NCBI RefSeq assembly: GCF_051622035.1
Contig: NC_135365.1
Coordinates: 29,140,001-29,204,000, forward strand
Length of the DNA: 64,000 nt
Direction: 5' to 3'
Source of the DNA: Arctopsyche grandis
Taxonomy: Eukaryota > Arthropoda > Insecta > Trichoptera > Hydropsychidae
The notes below the pieces were generated by a model that was given only the letters and a program-made list of their open reading frames with translations, ran no database searches and was not told where the DNA came from. Positions 23,846 through 35,359 of this stretch are shown here, in pieces; position 1 is the first letter of the stretch, and every line of letters begins with the position of its first letter. A program made the translations under genes and the position numbers.

Positions 23846-25669
23846 TAATGTATGCTTTAATGAAAAGAAAAACCGATGTGTGATATAGTATTGAAATTTT
23901 AAAACCTCAAAAGTTTATTAAAAAAAAAAAATAGTACTCACATACTATGTGTATTTTCTGATAATTTTTAGTAAATGAAGAATATTTTTCTATCGTTGAT
24001 ACGGAAATGGAACACAGTTTAAATAATGTCACGTTGATAACGTTATTTTTGTATGCAATATTCTTTACATTATAGATATATTTTGAAATATATTGTATTC
24101 TTAATTTGGAATTGAAAGGATTTCTATTTTCTGTACAACAAAAATTGTACATCTTATTATTACATACATATAAGTATGTACATTAGGGTGGACCTCACTT
24201 CGTTGGAATTTTTTTTTTAAGTACAATTTACGTAATACTCAATTTTATGAGTTACTAAACCTTTTCAAATCTCATCCCAATAAACCTGCTATTAAAAACA
24301 TTGAAAATAATTTTCATAAAATAAATAACATCAAATTTATTTATATCTGGGAAAACTTATTTTATTTGTTACTTACCTTTGTTTAGATAAAATAAATTTA
24401 TTCAACAAACTGAAAAACCAATCTAATGTATATTTCATGTTCATATTCTATGTATTTCAATTCAGAATATTTTCTGTGATTTAAATTGAAAATCTTATAC
24501 GTGTTAAATATATAATAGTATTAAATAAATTATATAATTGATGTGTTGATAATTCATGTTCAGTATTAAAATTAATAAATCTAATTATTTTCTGAATTAA
24601 TTGTATAATACATATAGCTTTAATAATGTTTTATTTAGTATATGTATCCGTAAATGTAGAAGACAGCCAAAGAGCGGTTTCAGTGATAATTTTTCGTAAT
24701 TAAGTCAAGCGTTTTATTTCTACGACGCAACTATTTTATGTCTGTATTAATTCACAATAAAACGTATACATGATGCATAAAGAAAATTATATAAACGTCG
24801 AAAAAAAATGCACTGTGATATAATATTTATAATACATGTATTATGAAGAAAAAAAAGAACCTGATAGATAGATCGTTGAAATAAACATTGTAAATATTTA
24901 GTACAAAAAATTTTATTCATATATATAAATAAGATAATCAACGTAGAATATTCATAAATATGTATAAATTATGTAAAAATCAATTTGTTACTATATAATA
25001 TGTGGGAAAACATAATTATTTTTAAATCGTGTTTTTCCAAGTCAGTGGTAATAAATTGATGATATATATTATATTATTTCAATAAAGTGTATTGTATAAA
25101 TTTAAACAATTCAATGTTTGTATTATTGTACATGTACATATGTATTAAAATTAATGTATGTACATATGTACATACAAATTTTGGAGTTGGTCTACGGAGA
25201 TATGGCTCATCTCACGCGTTGCACACCTGTTCATTGCAAATATTTTAAAGTTGAAATATGCAATATCTCGGAAACATTCTAAAAAGTCAATTTTAGTGTA
25301 AAGAACGCGATATTGGAAACTTCTTCGCGGTATAAGCAATCGTTAGTCACTTCTCCGTATGGACTGACAAAATGTTAGTGCAATGTACATAACTATTCAT
25401 AAGTATGTTGTAATCCTCTATTTATATTATTTAATTATTTAAGATGGATAATAAAGTTTTATGTTTTCTAATTATAAAAAAAATGTCTTCTTTCTTTTCT
25501 AGAGAAATTTTAGCATATGTATCGAGTATCGACGGTTTATAGAAAACTTTGTATTGGTGATTGAAGTGCTAACCGTCATAATTGGTACCTTCCCCTTTTA
25601 ATTCTTTCTTCTCCTAAACTACTGAAACTTACTATACGTGCTAATTTATTTCATGAAAGCGTATTTAAT
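23846..25669. other. 3' flank of the cyclase gene; no gene seen
   Basis: The 3' untranslated region and AT-rich intergenic DNA. From about 24184 the words TAGGGTGGACCTCACTTCG followed by poly-T resemble the end of a Tc1-related non-coding element, but no partner end was found. A run of ACATATGTAC words lies around 25125-25175. Confidence 0.4.
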
Positions 25670-25937
25670 ATCACGATACGCACTAGTAAAAAAAGGACGA
25701 ATTTTCTACTCATTAAGTTTCCATAAAGGACTGGATATGTTAGATACATCATTATTGGTCGTTAATACAGTTCCAATATACATTTAAAACCTGTTCGACA
25801 GATTTTTTATGTACTAACTTAAAGTTGATAAGGTCAAGATAAGATAAGGTAGAATTCATAAACCGGAAATAGTAATATTTCATTATTTTATTTTGAGCTT
25901 TTAAATAATTTTTATCTTTTTGATATTTCATTTTTAT
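25670..25937 (-). repeat. Unclassified repeat with conserved 59-codon frame, copy 2
   Basis: Inverted near-identical copy of 4520-4795. The minus-strand frame MKYQKDKNYLKAQN...YWNCINDQ-stop is preserved with only a few substitutions. It directly abuts the left end of the hAT element at 25938, and the copy at 4.5 kb has the same junction, so the two were already joined when the repeat was copied. Confidence 0.5.
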
Positions 25938-26246
25938 TAGAGATCTGGAGCAACCACTTTTATCAGTTGCTCCACTCCAGCTCCTCTCCGACACCTATGT
26001 AAGTACTTGTTCCAACTCCGCTCCAGCTCCGAATAGTTTTAATAGAAATCATATTATTTATCAGGTGCTACTTTAGTATGCGGTCTACCTTTCAATCGCA
26101 GTCGACATTTATTCATCACCTTTATTTATTTAATCTATTAATTTTATTTATATTCATGTGATAAAAAATTATAAAAGTTTATTTGTAGACAATTTATTTA
26201 TTATTAAAATATTTAATATTTAATATATATGTATTTTCAAGATTAT

Positions 26247-26590
26247 TAGGCCGAGTAGCATCCCAGAGACTGTGTGACCGTTATAATTGGTTTCAAGGAT
26301 TATCTCCAGACTTAGTGCAAGTAGGTTAAACAATGGCCACAGAATTGGCGTAGTAAGACTGGGACTGAGAGTCGTGGGAATACATATCCGGGTACATGCC
26401 TAAACAATGGGGAAGTAACCAGACGTCGAAGGTGTCCTGAGCAACCTGTCCCTTTATAAGGAGGTACTAAGATCATATCAAGACATTCTGGACGGAGCAC
26501 TGGAAGTGCGTGTATCTGCTGAATCAGCAATAAATGCTGTGACACGACTTTGGCCTTTTTACTTGGATCCTCCACCCACCCCTACGCAAC
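26247..26590 (+). repeat. 5'-truncated LTR of the TGTTACGTA family
   Basis: Begins GAGTAGCATCCCAGAGACTG, matching base 30 or so of the 4802 LTR, and ends CCCTACGCAACA. It keeps CCCTTTATAAGGAGG and the AGCAATAAATGCTGTGA poly(A) signal region. It is inserted inside the hAT element. Confidence 0.65.
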
Positions 26591-27119
26591 AATATTTAGA
26601 TAAATATTAAATGAATAGTACCTATAACTATACTACACGGTGCGCACATGGTTGTCCCAAACTACCATAGTAACAAGAGAATAAAAGAAAATAATCAAGA
26701 ATATAATTTGATCACGATGGAAAAATAAAAAAAGAAAGCGCATACATTAATTTGTACAAAACAACAATAAGTGAAAAAAGTATATAAAACAAAATATTTA
26801 ATTGTAAAAATACATACACATTAAATACAAATAATATAAGCAAGCTATATGATGCGCCACATGTCAAATGATTCCAGGATAATATACCAAAAAAATCAAA
26901 TATTGAATTAATCATATATTGAAAAGAAAATTTAATAAAAAAAGCATTCATTTAATTTTTAAATTCTGAAAGAAATTTTAATACATTAAAACAAAATAAT
27001 GGAGCAGTGGAGCCAGAGAAATATTAATAGAAGTGGCTTTAGGCGTCATATTGTTGTCAAGTGACAAGTGTCCACAGACAATCCTAAATCATTTTAGCAT
27101 CAGTCGTATTTCATGCTTA

Positions 27120-27415
27120 GGGCAGTTTCAGACTAGTGTTTTATACGCGCGTATAATCTCGTTTTTTGAAGTGCATGTAGGCGCGTATAGGCGCGTCGTT
27201 TTCCATACGCGCAACTCGTAAGAGCGTAGACGCGCTTATAAGCTCGTATTATCCATGTTGATACTAAATCATCACTACCGGTTCGAGCAAAAACGCCGGA
27301 ATAAGCCCGTGTACGCGAGTCCGGTTTTTTTAAGCCCGAAATGTAGCGCGCGTGTAAGCGCGTATGCCGAAACGACGGTATACGCGCAGAAAAATACGCT
27401 AGTCTGAAACCGCCC
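27120..27415. mobile_element. PIF/Harbinger-like MITE, 296 bp, TTA target duplication
   Basis: Left end GGGCAGTTTCAGACTAGTG and right end CTAGTCTGAAACCGCCC are inverted repeats, flanked by TTA on both sides (27117-27119, 27416-27418). The inside is rich in CGCGTAT/ATACGCG words, giving it a GC content well above its neighbours. It is nested in the hAT element at 25938-27768. Confidence 0.82.
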
Positions 27416-27776
27416 TTAGTGCTCGACGTATGTCCGATAAAAGCTTCTCTGTTTGTTTATATTACTCTCAAGATGGGCAAACATCGGTAAAAATTGCACA
27501 ATGCATTCAAAAACACACAATAAACAACATGGGATACATTTTTATCAGTAAATTGATCCGATTGTATTCCGTGCGTTGTAGAGTATTTATAGAGACGTAC
27601 CGCATAATATTGACAACAATTATTTATACGTAAGGGCCCTTCTATTATTATTACATTTCTCTGAGTGGAGCACTACAAATTTTCGTGCTCCGGTTCCGCT
27701 CCTGCTCCGCGCAAAAACGTTGCTTCACTGCTCCGCATTCCTGCTCCACGCTCCGCTCCAGATCTCTTATTTTTAT

Positions 27777-28531
27777 AGTAAATATAGTAATGTAAAGCAA
27801 TGAAAAAAATTTGAACCAAATCGGTAAAGTAGAACTTGTGTAAGTTTCCTTACATCTGCGCTCAATTTATATCGAAAATGCTCTCATAGCCGATATTTGT
27901 GAACGTGTATGTATGTATGTTCAATTATCTTATTTTGTATTTTATACTTATTTTACTCCTCAAATACATAGATAGTCGTGGGCTGGTCACATCCGAATTA
28001 TTTTTTCACTACACAGACATACATTTTTTTTCTCTGCAATATTTTAGATCATTGTGGCGCATTAGGGATTCCTGTGCTGCCCAATAGTCCAAACTTAAAT
28101 AAATAAAAATGAATATACATATGTACATATTACATACATAATACAATGATAAAAATGTTAAAATCGAAATAAAAAAAAAAAAACAATTTAATCGTTAAAA
28201 TACATATGTATTTTATGCATCCATACATATATTGTAAATCATGACAAATAATTCATAATATTAAAAAAATATATATCTACATATAATACTAAATGAAAAG
28301 CTTTTCAGTTTAATTACATTTACATATTTTATTATATGCATACGTCTGGAAAACTTAATTAAAAAATAATGTACCTATACATAAATTTAAATTTTAAAAC
28401 GTACATCTGTATTAGTATGTCAAAAATATTCAAAAATTAACCAATTCGTTGCATTAGTGGTGTAATATCTAGAATTCCTATGTAGGAACAAAAAGGGAAC
28501 AATTCAAATTGACATTTTTTAAATTTAAGCA
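27777..28531. other. AT-rich intergenic stretch
   Basis: No gene. Contains runs of ACATATGTAC-type words and poly-A, and the likely 3' untranslated region and poly(A) site of the minus-strand SecA-like gene that ends at 28532. Confidence 0.4.
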
Positions 28532-31500
28532 TCAACCAAAAAATGAATCTAAGAACTCCATCGTCGTTCTGTGGTTATCTTCGGCCGCTTTGACTGATTC
28601 TAACGTTTTTGTTCCTTGATTATCAATTTTGATTCGCCTAGCTTCATTCAGGCTGTCATAATTAATGAAAATTGTATTGTTTTGATCATCGCTTTTCTTA
28701 ACCAAACTGTCTTCGATCAGAGCCTCCCGACAAAGGATTAACTCGTAGCTGCCCTTATTATCTTTGCGAGCAGTGCGACCTTTAATTTGGGTTTCTTCTT
28801 TAACGTCTAAGGAAAAAAAAGTTTGTATGACGTGAACTCCACCATTTTTCTCCACAGTAGTGCTAGTTTTGTAGTCGACACCGCGACCCATGCCTCTCGT
28901 TGCCAAAGTTATGGTCTTCGAAATGGCAGCTTCTTCGATCAGCCGCTCCACTTCTGCAGCATCAGTGTTGTTCGTCAATACGTTCAGACGATCGAATTTA
29001 CTCCCGTGCTCGTTTTTGAATGCATTTATTTCAATGTCGGTTTCAAACAATATTAAAACCGACCGTTCTTTTCCAATGTGAAAATTTGCCCTAGACTGTA
29101 TTCTGTCTCGCCACGTTTGTTTTGAATCCAAGACGACAAAATCATCTCCCTTGTCGAATTTCAAATTGCAATCGCCAAAGAATGAAGGCATGCTGAATGT
29201 TTTCTTTATGTTGTACATTTCTCGAACAGTTTCTTTTTCAAAGTTATTCATCGATGTCAAAGTTCCACTGACGCCTAAAATGTACGAATACTTTTGAGGT
29301 AAATTCGCATAAGAAGTCATGCCACAAAATATGGTCAAATAACCATAATTATTATAACCGTTGGGATTGAATTCCGTTATCTTTAATCGGAAATAATTGA
29401 ATACATTGTAATAATCACAGATAGTATTTTCAGCGTATATACCGTCATTCCTTCTATAACAAACATTTCCGTTGTCATTCAATTTGTATGGGTTTATATA
29501 CCAATTTGTATCATTTCCTTTTGCAACCTTTGTCGCACAATCGATCATCTTATCGAGATGTTCACTAAAAAGTGATCGATTTGTATACATTTTCTTCTCA
29601 ATTACGTTACCGTCAGATTCCACTAAAAGTTCATATTCATCAGGTCTACATCGAAAATCTTCAAACGTTAAATAGTCCTCATTTGGTTTACACACTTCGT
29701 TTTTAATATATTCCTCGATCTTTTCTACTATAGTAATCTTTTTATAGTCATTTTCTTTCACCATCTTCCATATTGCACACTGCATATCGGCAATAGCTTT
29801 CATTTCAATGTTTATACACGAACCGTGTGTATTACCATAGAATTCAGATGAAAAGAAAACGTCCACTTCGTCAATCAATAAAATAGTATCGCCAATACTA
29901 TTTTGTCTATTCAAAGTCGACAGATTTTTGGTGCCGTGAAGAATTCTCTTTTCGACCAAGTTTCTCAAGTAGTATTTTGTGTTATTGACGAATGGAGCGA
30001 TCACTTCGTTGGCCATGTCGTCGAAGGTGCCATAAGTCACTCGAGTCTTAATTTTTAATTCGTCGAAAAATTGAGCGAAATCATTATCATCTCGCTTAGC
30101 GAGGTATTCACTGTAGCAAACAACACGCACTTTATTTCCCAAGATAGCCAACAACGACGAGAGCAATCCAAGGATTACAGACTTTCCTTGTCCAGTCAGA
30201 ACTTGTGCGAGACATTTTCCAGTAGTGGTGTCGATGTTACCGACGTTGAGCATCATCAAAATGCACAATATTTGAATGCAATGCGGCTTTAAATACTTTT
30301 GAGTGCACTCGATATCCTTCGACACTTGCACGGACCACAGAGCGGCCAAGTGAGCGAGGATTTGGAGCAGTGTTGATTTTTTGAACTCCAACGTCCACTG
30401 GTCGATTTTCAAATCAGTCTTGAAGCCGATTAAAAGATTGACGATATATTTTATTTTATCTTTTTGTTGCTTCGTTGAACATTCTCCCATGCATTTCTCG
30501 TACTCTTCCAAGTAGTTTTTGAAGCATGTTTTGATTTTTAAAGAGTCTTCGATCGATAACGAGTTTGAAGATAATTTTTGGAACAGTTTTAGGGCCTCGT
30601 CTATATCGATTTCATCTTGCTTTCTTATATACCAAAATGATTGTTTAATTATACCTAATCGTTTCTCAAAATCTTTATAGGAATCGCTTTTTTGTACAAC
30701 GTTGCTAAATGGCTTTGTACTTTCTTCATAGAATGAAGAAAATGAAACATAATCTGGTTGATCTTTAAAATAAAGAAAAGAACTTCTAATAGCTGAAAAC
30801 AACAATCCGGTAGCCAATAAATTTTCATTATCACTGAATTCGCTGCCGTTTTCCCATTGTTTCTTATTCAACAGTTCGATCGCATCTTGTATCAACTTTT
30901 CGATTATATCAATGATGTAATGAGGATAGTTCCCTGTTTTTACAAAGTCTTTTGGTTTTTTCACTTTATATGATGCCTTTTCTAAAGTCAATTTATTCTT
31001 CACAAGCTCAATGACATCGTCATTGACATTGGTTGCTTTATATGCCTTTTCTAAAGTCAATGTATTAGTCACAACCGCAGTAAAAAGTAGACCCAACATT
31101 GCCCCTGGATTTGATATGTTTTGAGCAATCAATTTATTCTTCACATGCTTGATGACATCGCCATTGACACTAGTTGATTTATTTATTTTCACAAACCAAT
31201 CAAACGCTATGTTGTCAAAGTCGTCTAAAAATTCGTTGTACGATCTAAAATACTGAACAAGTGAATGTGAATTTACAGTTTTATCGAGAGCCATCAATAT
31301 AACTTGAAGAAGCTTCGAGGAAATTGCTTTCATTCTTGATTTATGTGGCTCGTAATCAAGTTTGCTATCGATGCTGCCGATTTTCGTTTCTCTTCTGTTC
31401 CAATACTGATTGTATTCTTCTATCATATTTTTGAAATTTTCGAACGCTATAGTATCGTATTGTAAATCTCCAGTTGCGTTTTTAATATGCTCCATTTGCC

Positions 31501-33079
31501 TCATCAATATATCCTGGTCTACTTTCAAATTGTTGTTCTTTAAATAGGGATGCGTATTCCCCATAAAATTGATGATGTTGTGTGTGAACACACGGAATGC
31601 TTCGAACGTGTCGTCTTTCGACATTCCAACGAAATTCACAAAATCCAACAACAAAGGTTGAAATAATTCAAAATAGCTTTTATCATTTTCCCCGGACATA
31701 ACATTATCGACTATGCATAACCATATCTTTCGTTCTTCCTTCATATTCACCAAGTCGTTATTCTTTGAAAACACACTTTTCATATGATCCCATATTGGTT
31801 TCCTTTTGTTGAATTGTAAAAATTTAAAGGTGTATTCGTATTCCTTCTTCCTTGGTCTCGGATTGAAATGCGACATAAGTTGATAAATAAAGCTACTTTG
31901 CCTCTCAAGAGCTGTATGCAGAAAACACGGCGACTTCCAACATATAGGTTTTTTCGTTTGAATTGATTTCAAAACATCTTCTACGGCACAGTTTGTCTTT
32001 TCACTGATCGTCACGACGAGTTCGAACAAACTTTTGAAAAGGTAATAATAAATAGGTCTCGTCAACGGTGAAACTTCTTTAACAGAGCTGTTAAAAGTTT
32101 TTACACTTCGAATAAAAGAATGTTGACAGTTATTCAATATATTCACAAAACATTGTTCGTTCGTTACCGATATGATGTCTGAAAACAGTTTTAAATCAGC
32201 TTTCGAGACATAGAGGGACTGTTGGATAGATAAATCTCGGAGATCACGAATCATCGTATACGGACAATCTTTGAATAAAATCTGCTTGTGATGCCCCATG
32301 CCCTGAGAGACCATTTCTTTCAATTCCGCAGCTAAATTAAATGTGTGTATTTGAAAAGTGTTTTCAATTTTTGGTAATTTTTTGTTTCTTCCATGAAGCG
32401 ATTCTTCCGAGTGTAAAAACCTTCTTGCAACATCTCTAACATTTTTCGAAATGTGTTCATTGTCGGAGATACTTTGCAGAACCGAAATATTCTCTGATGA
32501 TTGTTTGGTCTCGAGATAAATTTGTAAGCAATCTTCAGCGCAGTTTACGTCATCGCCGATATTATTAGTGACATCTTTAATGCACTTCATGAAGATTTCG
32601 TAATTTTTATTTCGCTCGTCCAACAATCCATCTTTTATAATTTCAGTCACTTTAATTCCATCTATGAAAAAATCACGTAAAATAGTGACATCTTTGAAAA
32701 CATTCAGCATGCGAAACTTTTCCAAGTTGAAAATTTTCACCCTGGCGATAAAATTCTCCTCGTCCATTGTTAATAAATATCCCGGAGTTTGCTTTCGGAT
32801 ATAGAATGTGTTTTCGTTGAATTTAGGAATGCTGAATTGGCAAGAGAATATTTCAAGTAAACAGTTGTTCTTCCACATTCCCTTAATATAATGCTTCTTA
32901 TCTTCACTCACAAGCTTCATCGTTTGTGTTGCATCTCCATTTTCAATCTGACTGTCGCTTGCTTTATCGGTTTTAGTATTTTTATTTGTTCTTCCTTTAT
33001 CATTTTTCCATACGTTTTGCCTAAAGTGCTTCGGAGGACGAATCAGTTCAAGGTCGGATATGTAACCGTCACTTTCCAT
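28532..33079 (-). CDS. Large protein with C-terminal SecA-type DEAD motor ATPase, intact copy, 1515 aa
   Basis: Residues 950-1510 form a SecA-like motor: Walker A GQGKS (963-967), the SecA hallmark YLAKRD shortly after, Walker B DEVD (1070-1073), a GVSGTLTS motif, then helicase motif V ATRGMGRGVD (1393-1402) with HVIQTFFS, and motif VI GRTARKDNKGS (from 1434). In bacteria SecA drives preproteins through SecYEG; here the first 950 residues are unlike bacterial SecA, and no preprotein cross-linking or C-terminal zinc region is visible, so the role is unknown. One exon holds the whole coding region; a TTTGAATTTCAG acceptor 22 bases before the ATG suggests a 5'-UTR intron. Residues from about 660 to 720 contain a 47-residue stretch absent from the other copy, with a repeated DVI..VKNKL word. 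Codon and base usage match the host, so this is a nuclear gene, not contamination. Confidence 0.85.
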   Translation of the reverse strand: MESDGYISDLELIRPPKHFRQNVWKNDKGRTNKNTKTDKASDSQIENGDATQTMKLVSEDKKHYIKGMWKNNCLLEIFSCQFSIPKFNENTFYIRKQTPGYLLTMDEENFIARVKIFNLEKFRMLNVFKDVTILRDFFIDGIKVTEIIKDGLLDERNKNYEIFMKCIKDVTNNIGDDVNCAEDCLQIYLETKQSSENISVLQSISDNEHISKNVRDVARRFLHSEESLHGRNKKLPKIENTFQIHTFNLAAELKEMVSQGMGHHKQILFKDCPYTMIRDLRDLSIQQSLYVSKADLKLFSDIISVTNEQCFVNILNNCQHSFIRSVKTFNSSVKEVSPLTRPIYYYLFKSLFELVVTISEKTNCAVEDVLKSIQTKKPICWKSPCFLHTALERQSSFIYQLMSHFNPRPRKKEYEYTFKFLQFNKRKPIWDHMKSVFSKNNDLVNMKEERKIWLCIVDNVMSGENDKSYFELFQPLLLDFVNFVGMSKDDTFEAFRVFTHNIINFMGNTHPYLKNNNLKVDQDILMRQMEHIKNATGDLQYDTIAFENFKNMIEEYNQYWNRRETKIGSIDSKLDYEPHKSRMKAISSKLLQVILMALDKTVNSHSLVQYFRSYNEFLDDFDNIAFDWFVKINKSTSVNGDVIKHVKNKLIAQNISNPGAMLGLLFTAVVTNTLTLEKAYKATNVNDDVIELVKNKLTLEKASYKVKKPKDFVKTGNYPHYIIDIIEKLIQDAIELLNKKQWENGSEFSDNENLLATGLLFSAIRSSFLYFKDQPDYVSFSSFYEESTKPFSNVVQKSDSYKDFEKRLGIIKQSFWYIRKQDEIDIDEALKLFQKLSSNSLSIEDSLKIKTCFKNYLEEYEKCMGECSTKQQKDKIKYIVNLLIGFKTDLKIDQWTLEFKKSTLLQILAHLAALWSVQVSKDIECTQKYLKPHCIQILCILMMLNVGNIDTTTGKCLAQVLTGQGKSVILGLLSSLLAILGNKVRVVCYSEYLAKRDDNDFAQFFDELKIKTRVTYGTFDDMANEVIAPFVNNTKYYLRNLVEKRILHGTKNLSTLNRQNSIGDTILLIDEVDVFFSSEFYGNTHGSCINIEMKAIADMQCAIWKMVKENDYKKITIVEKIEEYIKNEVCKPNEDYLTFEDFRCRPDEYELLVESDGNVIEKKMYTNRSLFSEHLDKMIDCATKVAKGNDTNWYINPYKLNDNGNVCYRRNDGIYAENTICDYYNVFNYFRLKITEFNPNGYNNYGYLTIFCGMTSYANLPQKYSYILGVSGTLTSMNNFEKETVREMYNIKKTFSMPSFFGDCNLKFDKGDDFVVLDSKQTWRDRIQSRANFHIGKERSVLILFETDIEINAFKNEHGSKFDRLNVLTNNTDAAEVERLIEEAAISKTITLATRGMGRGVDYKTSTTVEKNGGVHVIQTFFSLDVKEETQIKGRTARKDNKGSYELILCREALIEDSLVKKSDDQNNTIFINYDSLNEARRIKIDNQGTKTLESVKAAEDNHRTTMEFLDSFFG

Positions 33080-33814
33080 GACGCTACTTGAGTTTTTTTA
33101 CTGAAATTCAAATTGAAAAAGAATGATCATTTTATGAAATTAATGATGTACTTATTAAATTTTCATTATTATTCAAACTTAACTAAACAAAACAAAAAAG
33201 TATATGATGCCACCATTTAAATAAATACAATATTAAATCATTTTAAAAAATATTAAAAGGAATTTAGCTAATCAGAGACTCTTAGCAAACCATTTCGAAA
33301 AACACTCCCCTTATATTAAGTTTTTTTTTGTTTTTTAATAATCTCTAAAATACACATATAGATAAAGTAAAAATCAAAATTGACAACTGATATGAATTGG
33401 AGTTAAAATTGATAGTAAAATAATCTCAGATAAGCACATGTCTATAGAACCAACTCAATCACGTATTCTTACAATAAAATTTAAAATTTTGTAAATTAAA
33501 TTATGTTACTTACGTTATATATAGTATTTATTTTCTATTTTGTCAATCGATTTTTTTGGTCTGCGTGCTGTTTCTCCTGTTAAGATATGGAACTGAAAAA
33601 AAATAAAAATGTATAATAGTTAGCATAATAATATTAAACATACATATATATATTTTAAGACATAACTTGGCGTTGAATACCAATCCTAATATGAAGAGAA
33701 GTGTGTAGTTGTGATCATCAGCAACTCAGTGGAAGTCTCTGCTGCTGAAAAGAACTGACTATTGACGGGAACTAGTGATAAGTGCGTATATGTGCAAGTA
33801 CATATCTATTGTAT
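33080..33814. other. 5' flank of the minus-strand SecA-like gene
   Basis: AT-rich; includes the probable 5'-UTR intron whose acceptor lies at 33101-33102 (minus AG). No other gene recognised. It is not visibly similar to the 5' flank of the plus-strand copy apart from CTTTTTCAAT and ATTTCAG near the acceptor. Confidence 0.4.
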
Positions 33815-34249
33815 CAGTGGCGTGCGTTACGTCCAAGATTAATTCTTTCCGAATTTTTTCGTGTCTAGTCTAAGTCTAGGTCAAAGTCAAAAAGTCAAGG
33901 AAAACCTAAAATTGACCATTTTTTAAAATAATATATGCTGGTTTCAAAGGATTGACGAAAATAAAACTCAAGTACATTCATACAAAACATTATTTATTCA
34001 GATACATCTATTGTTCAAAGGCGTAAATATTAAGTTCTAACGACTTATAAAAGTACTGGTCCAGATTTACTCGCCTTGTAGCTTTTATTTTTTCTTCACA
34101 TATTAATTTCTAACATCTAATACTGTAGCTCTTAATAATTCACTGCTTTTAATATTTTCGAAAATCGTTTGGGACCGGGAATTTGAGCTTGTATGCTCTC
34201 GATGATATTTAAATTTTGCCAGTCATCTTCTTGGTTGATCGTTTTCTTG

Positions 34250-34570
34250 CTGTTCTACTGAAAAAGAGTCTTCTTTTCTCTGCTGATTCTGGCGGTTCCA
34301 TCAAAATTGTCGATTAAATGAACGAAATTATATTCTTCAAGATTTAGGTCCAGAGAACTACATATTTATATTTCTCTGTTTAGTCATTTCGACTAACATG
34401 CTAATAACGTCTTCTTCTTCTTCAGTTTGCATTCTATTGGGGAGTCAAATGATTCCATATATTACTCATGATAGATATTGAAATTTCAGTCCAGGCATCA
34501 CCAATATTTTTAACAGTTTTATAAATGTCTCGCTCTTTCCAGAATTACTTTGACGATTTGCCTAAATCTG
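34250..34570 (-). pseudogene. pogo/Tigger-like transposase remnant
   Basis: On the minus strand, KTVKNIGDAWTEISISI followed by NIWNHLTPQ matches the C-terminal part of Tigger/jerky-type DDE proteins; compare [13 protein letters not shown] in the intact frame at 53272-54525. Several stops interrupt the reading frame downstream. It is a decayed fragment unrelated in position to the element at 53 kb. Confidence 0.5.
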
Positions 34571-34689
34571 TTTCGTAGGTAATGCTTTTTAAATGTATGT
34601 TACATGTGTCATATACATATGTATATACTTTGATCCATTGAAGAATTCACGTAACTCGAGGACTTACTTTAAAGTTAAATTTTTAAACA

Positions 34690-35090
34690 ACATCATCATC
34701 TACAGCCATTTCATTTCCCATCCACTGTTGGATGAAGACCTCTCTAACACACTTCTACTCATCTGTTTTGCGCAACTCTAATTTCATCTAACCATCTTCT
34801 ATGTGGTCTTCCTTTTACCCTTTTGCATTATCTTGGGAACCATTCTAGCACTTTCTTTTGTCCACCTTTCGTCTATTCTTCTAGCCACGTGGCCCGTCCA
34901 TTGCCATTTCAATCTATTTACTCTATCCACTACCCTTGTCTACGTCTCACCCACGTATTCCGCATCTATTTCCTCGTTATGCCGAGCATACAGCGTTCCA
35001 TACACTTTTGAGTGCATTAATCTTTGTGTAGCATCTTGGCGTTCAATGTCTAAGGTTTTTGTCGAAATTTTTTGGAACAGTGGAAATTTT
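34690..35090 (-). pseudogene. RTE-type non-LTR retrotransposon, 3' remnant
   Basis: On the minus strand the frames contain NRLKWQWTGHVARR, then DERWTK and GRPHRRWLDEIR, the conserved end of RTE/CR1-like reverse transcriptases (LKW.W.GH.AR...RW...RGRP..RW.D). The end in CATCATC repeats (GATGATGATG on the minus strand) is typical of RTE tails. Stops and shifts break it. Confidence 0.6.
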
Positions 35091-35359
35091 TAACATATTT
35101 CTTTATTTGAACCACTTTCTACTAATCATTTAAAATATTCTTTCTACATTGCCATTTTGGCCAGGTGTTGGCCAAAATTGGCGCATATCTGTGGCCTCTA
35201 AATTTAAGGAGCCTCCAAATTGTTCAGAGAAAAATTATAATTCGGAAATTCCTATGCATTTTTCCATAAAATATTGGAGTTTGCTCTCACCGTCGTCGAT
35301 TGTTTGGCCTTTCTAGTAAAATTTCCCTGCTATAAAAGAATTCACTAATTAATTACATT

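Larger units (their letters stand above)
25938..27768. mobile_element. Non-autonomous hAT-like element with 8-bp target duplication
   Basis: Left end TAGAGATCTGGAGC, inverted right end GCTCCAGATCTCTT, flanked on both sides by ATTTTTAT (25930-25937 and 27769-27776). Subterminal sequence on both sides is rich in GGAGC/GCTCC words, the clustered motifs typical of hAT transposase binding. It is 1831 bp and encodes no transposase. It carries two later insertions: an LTR fragment (26247-26590) and a small MITE (27120-27415). Confidence 0.82.

Noticed and set aside
28532-33079. Bacterial contamination as source of the SecA-like gene
   Set aside because: Base composition matches the host DNA, the gene has a spliceosomal-type acceptor before the start, a second copy lies nearby, and insect transposons surround both copies in continuous sequence.
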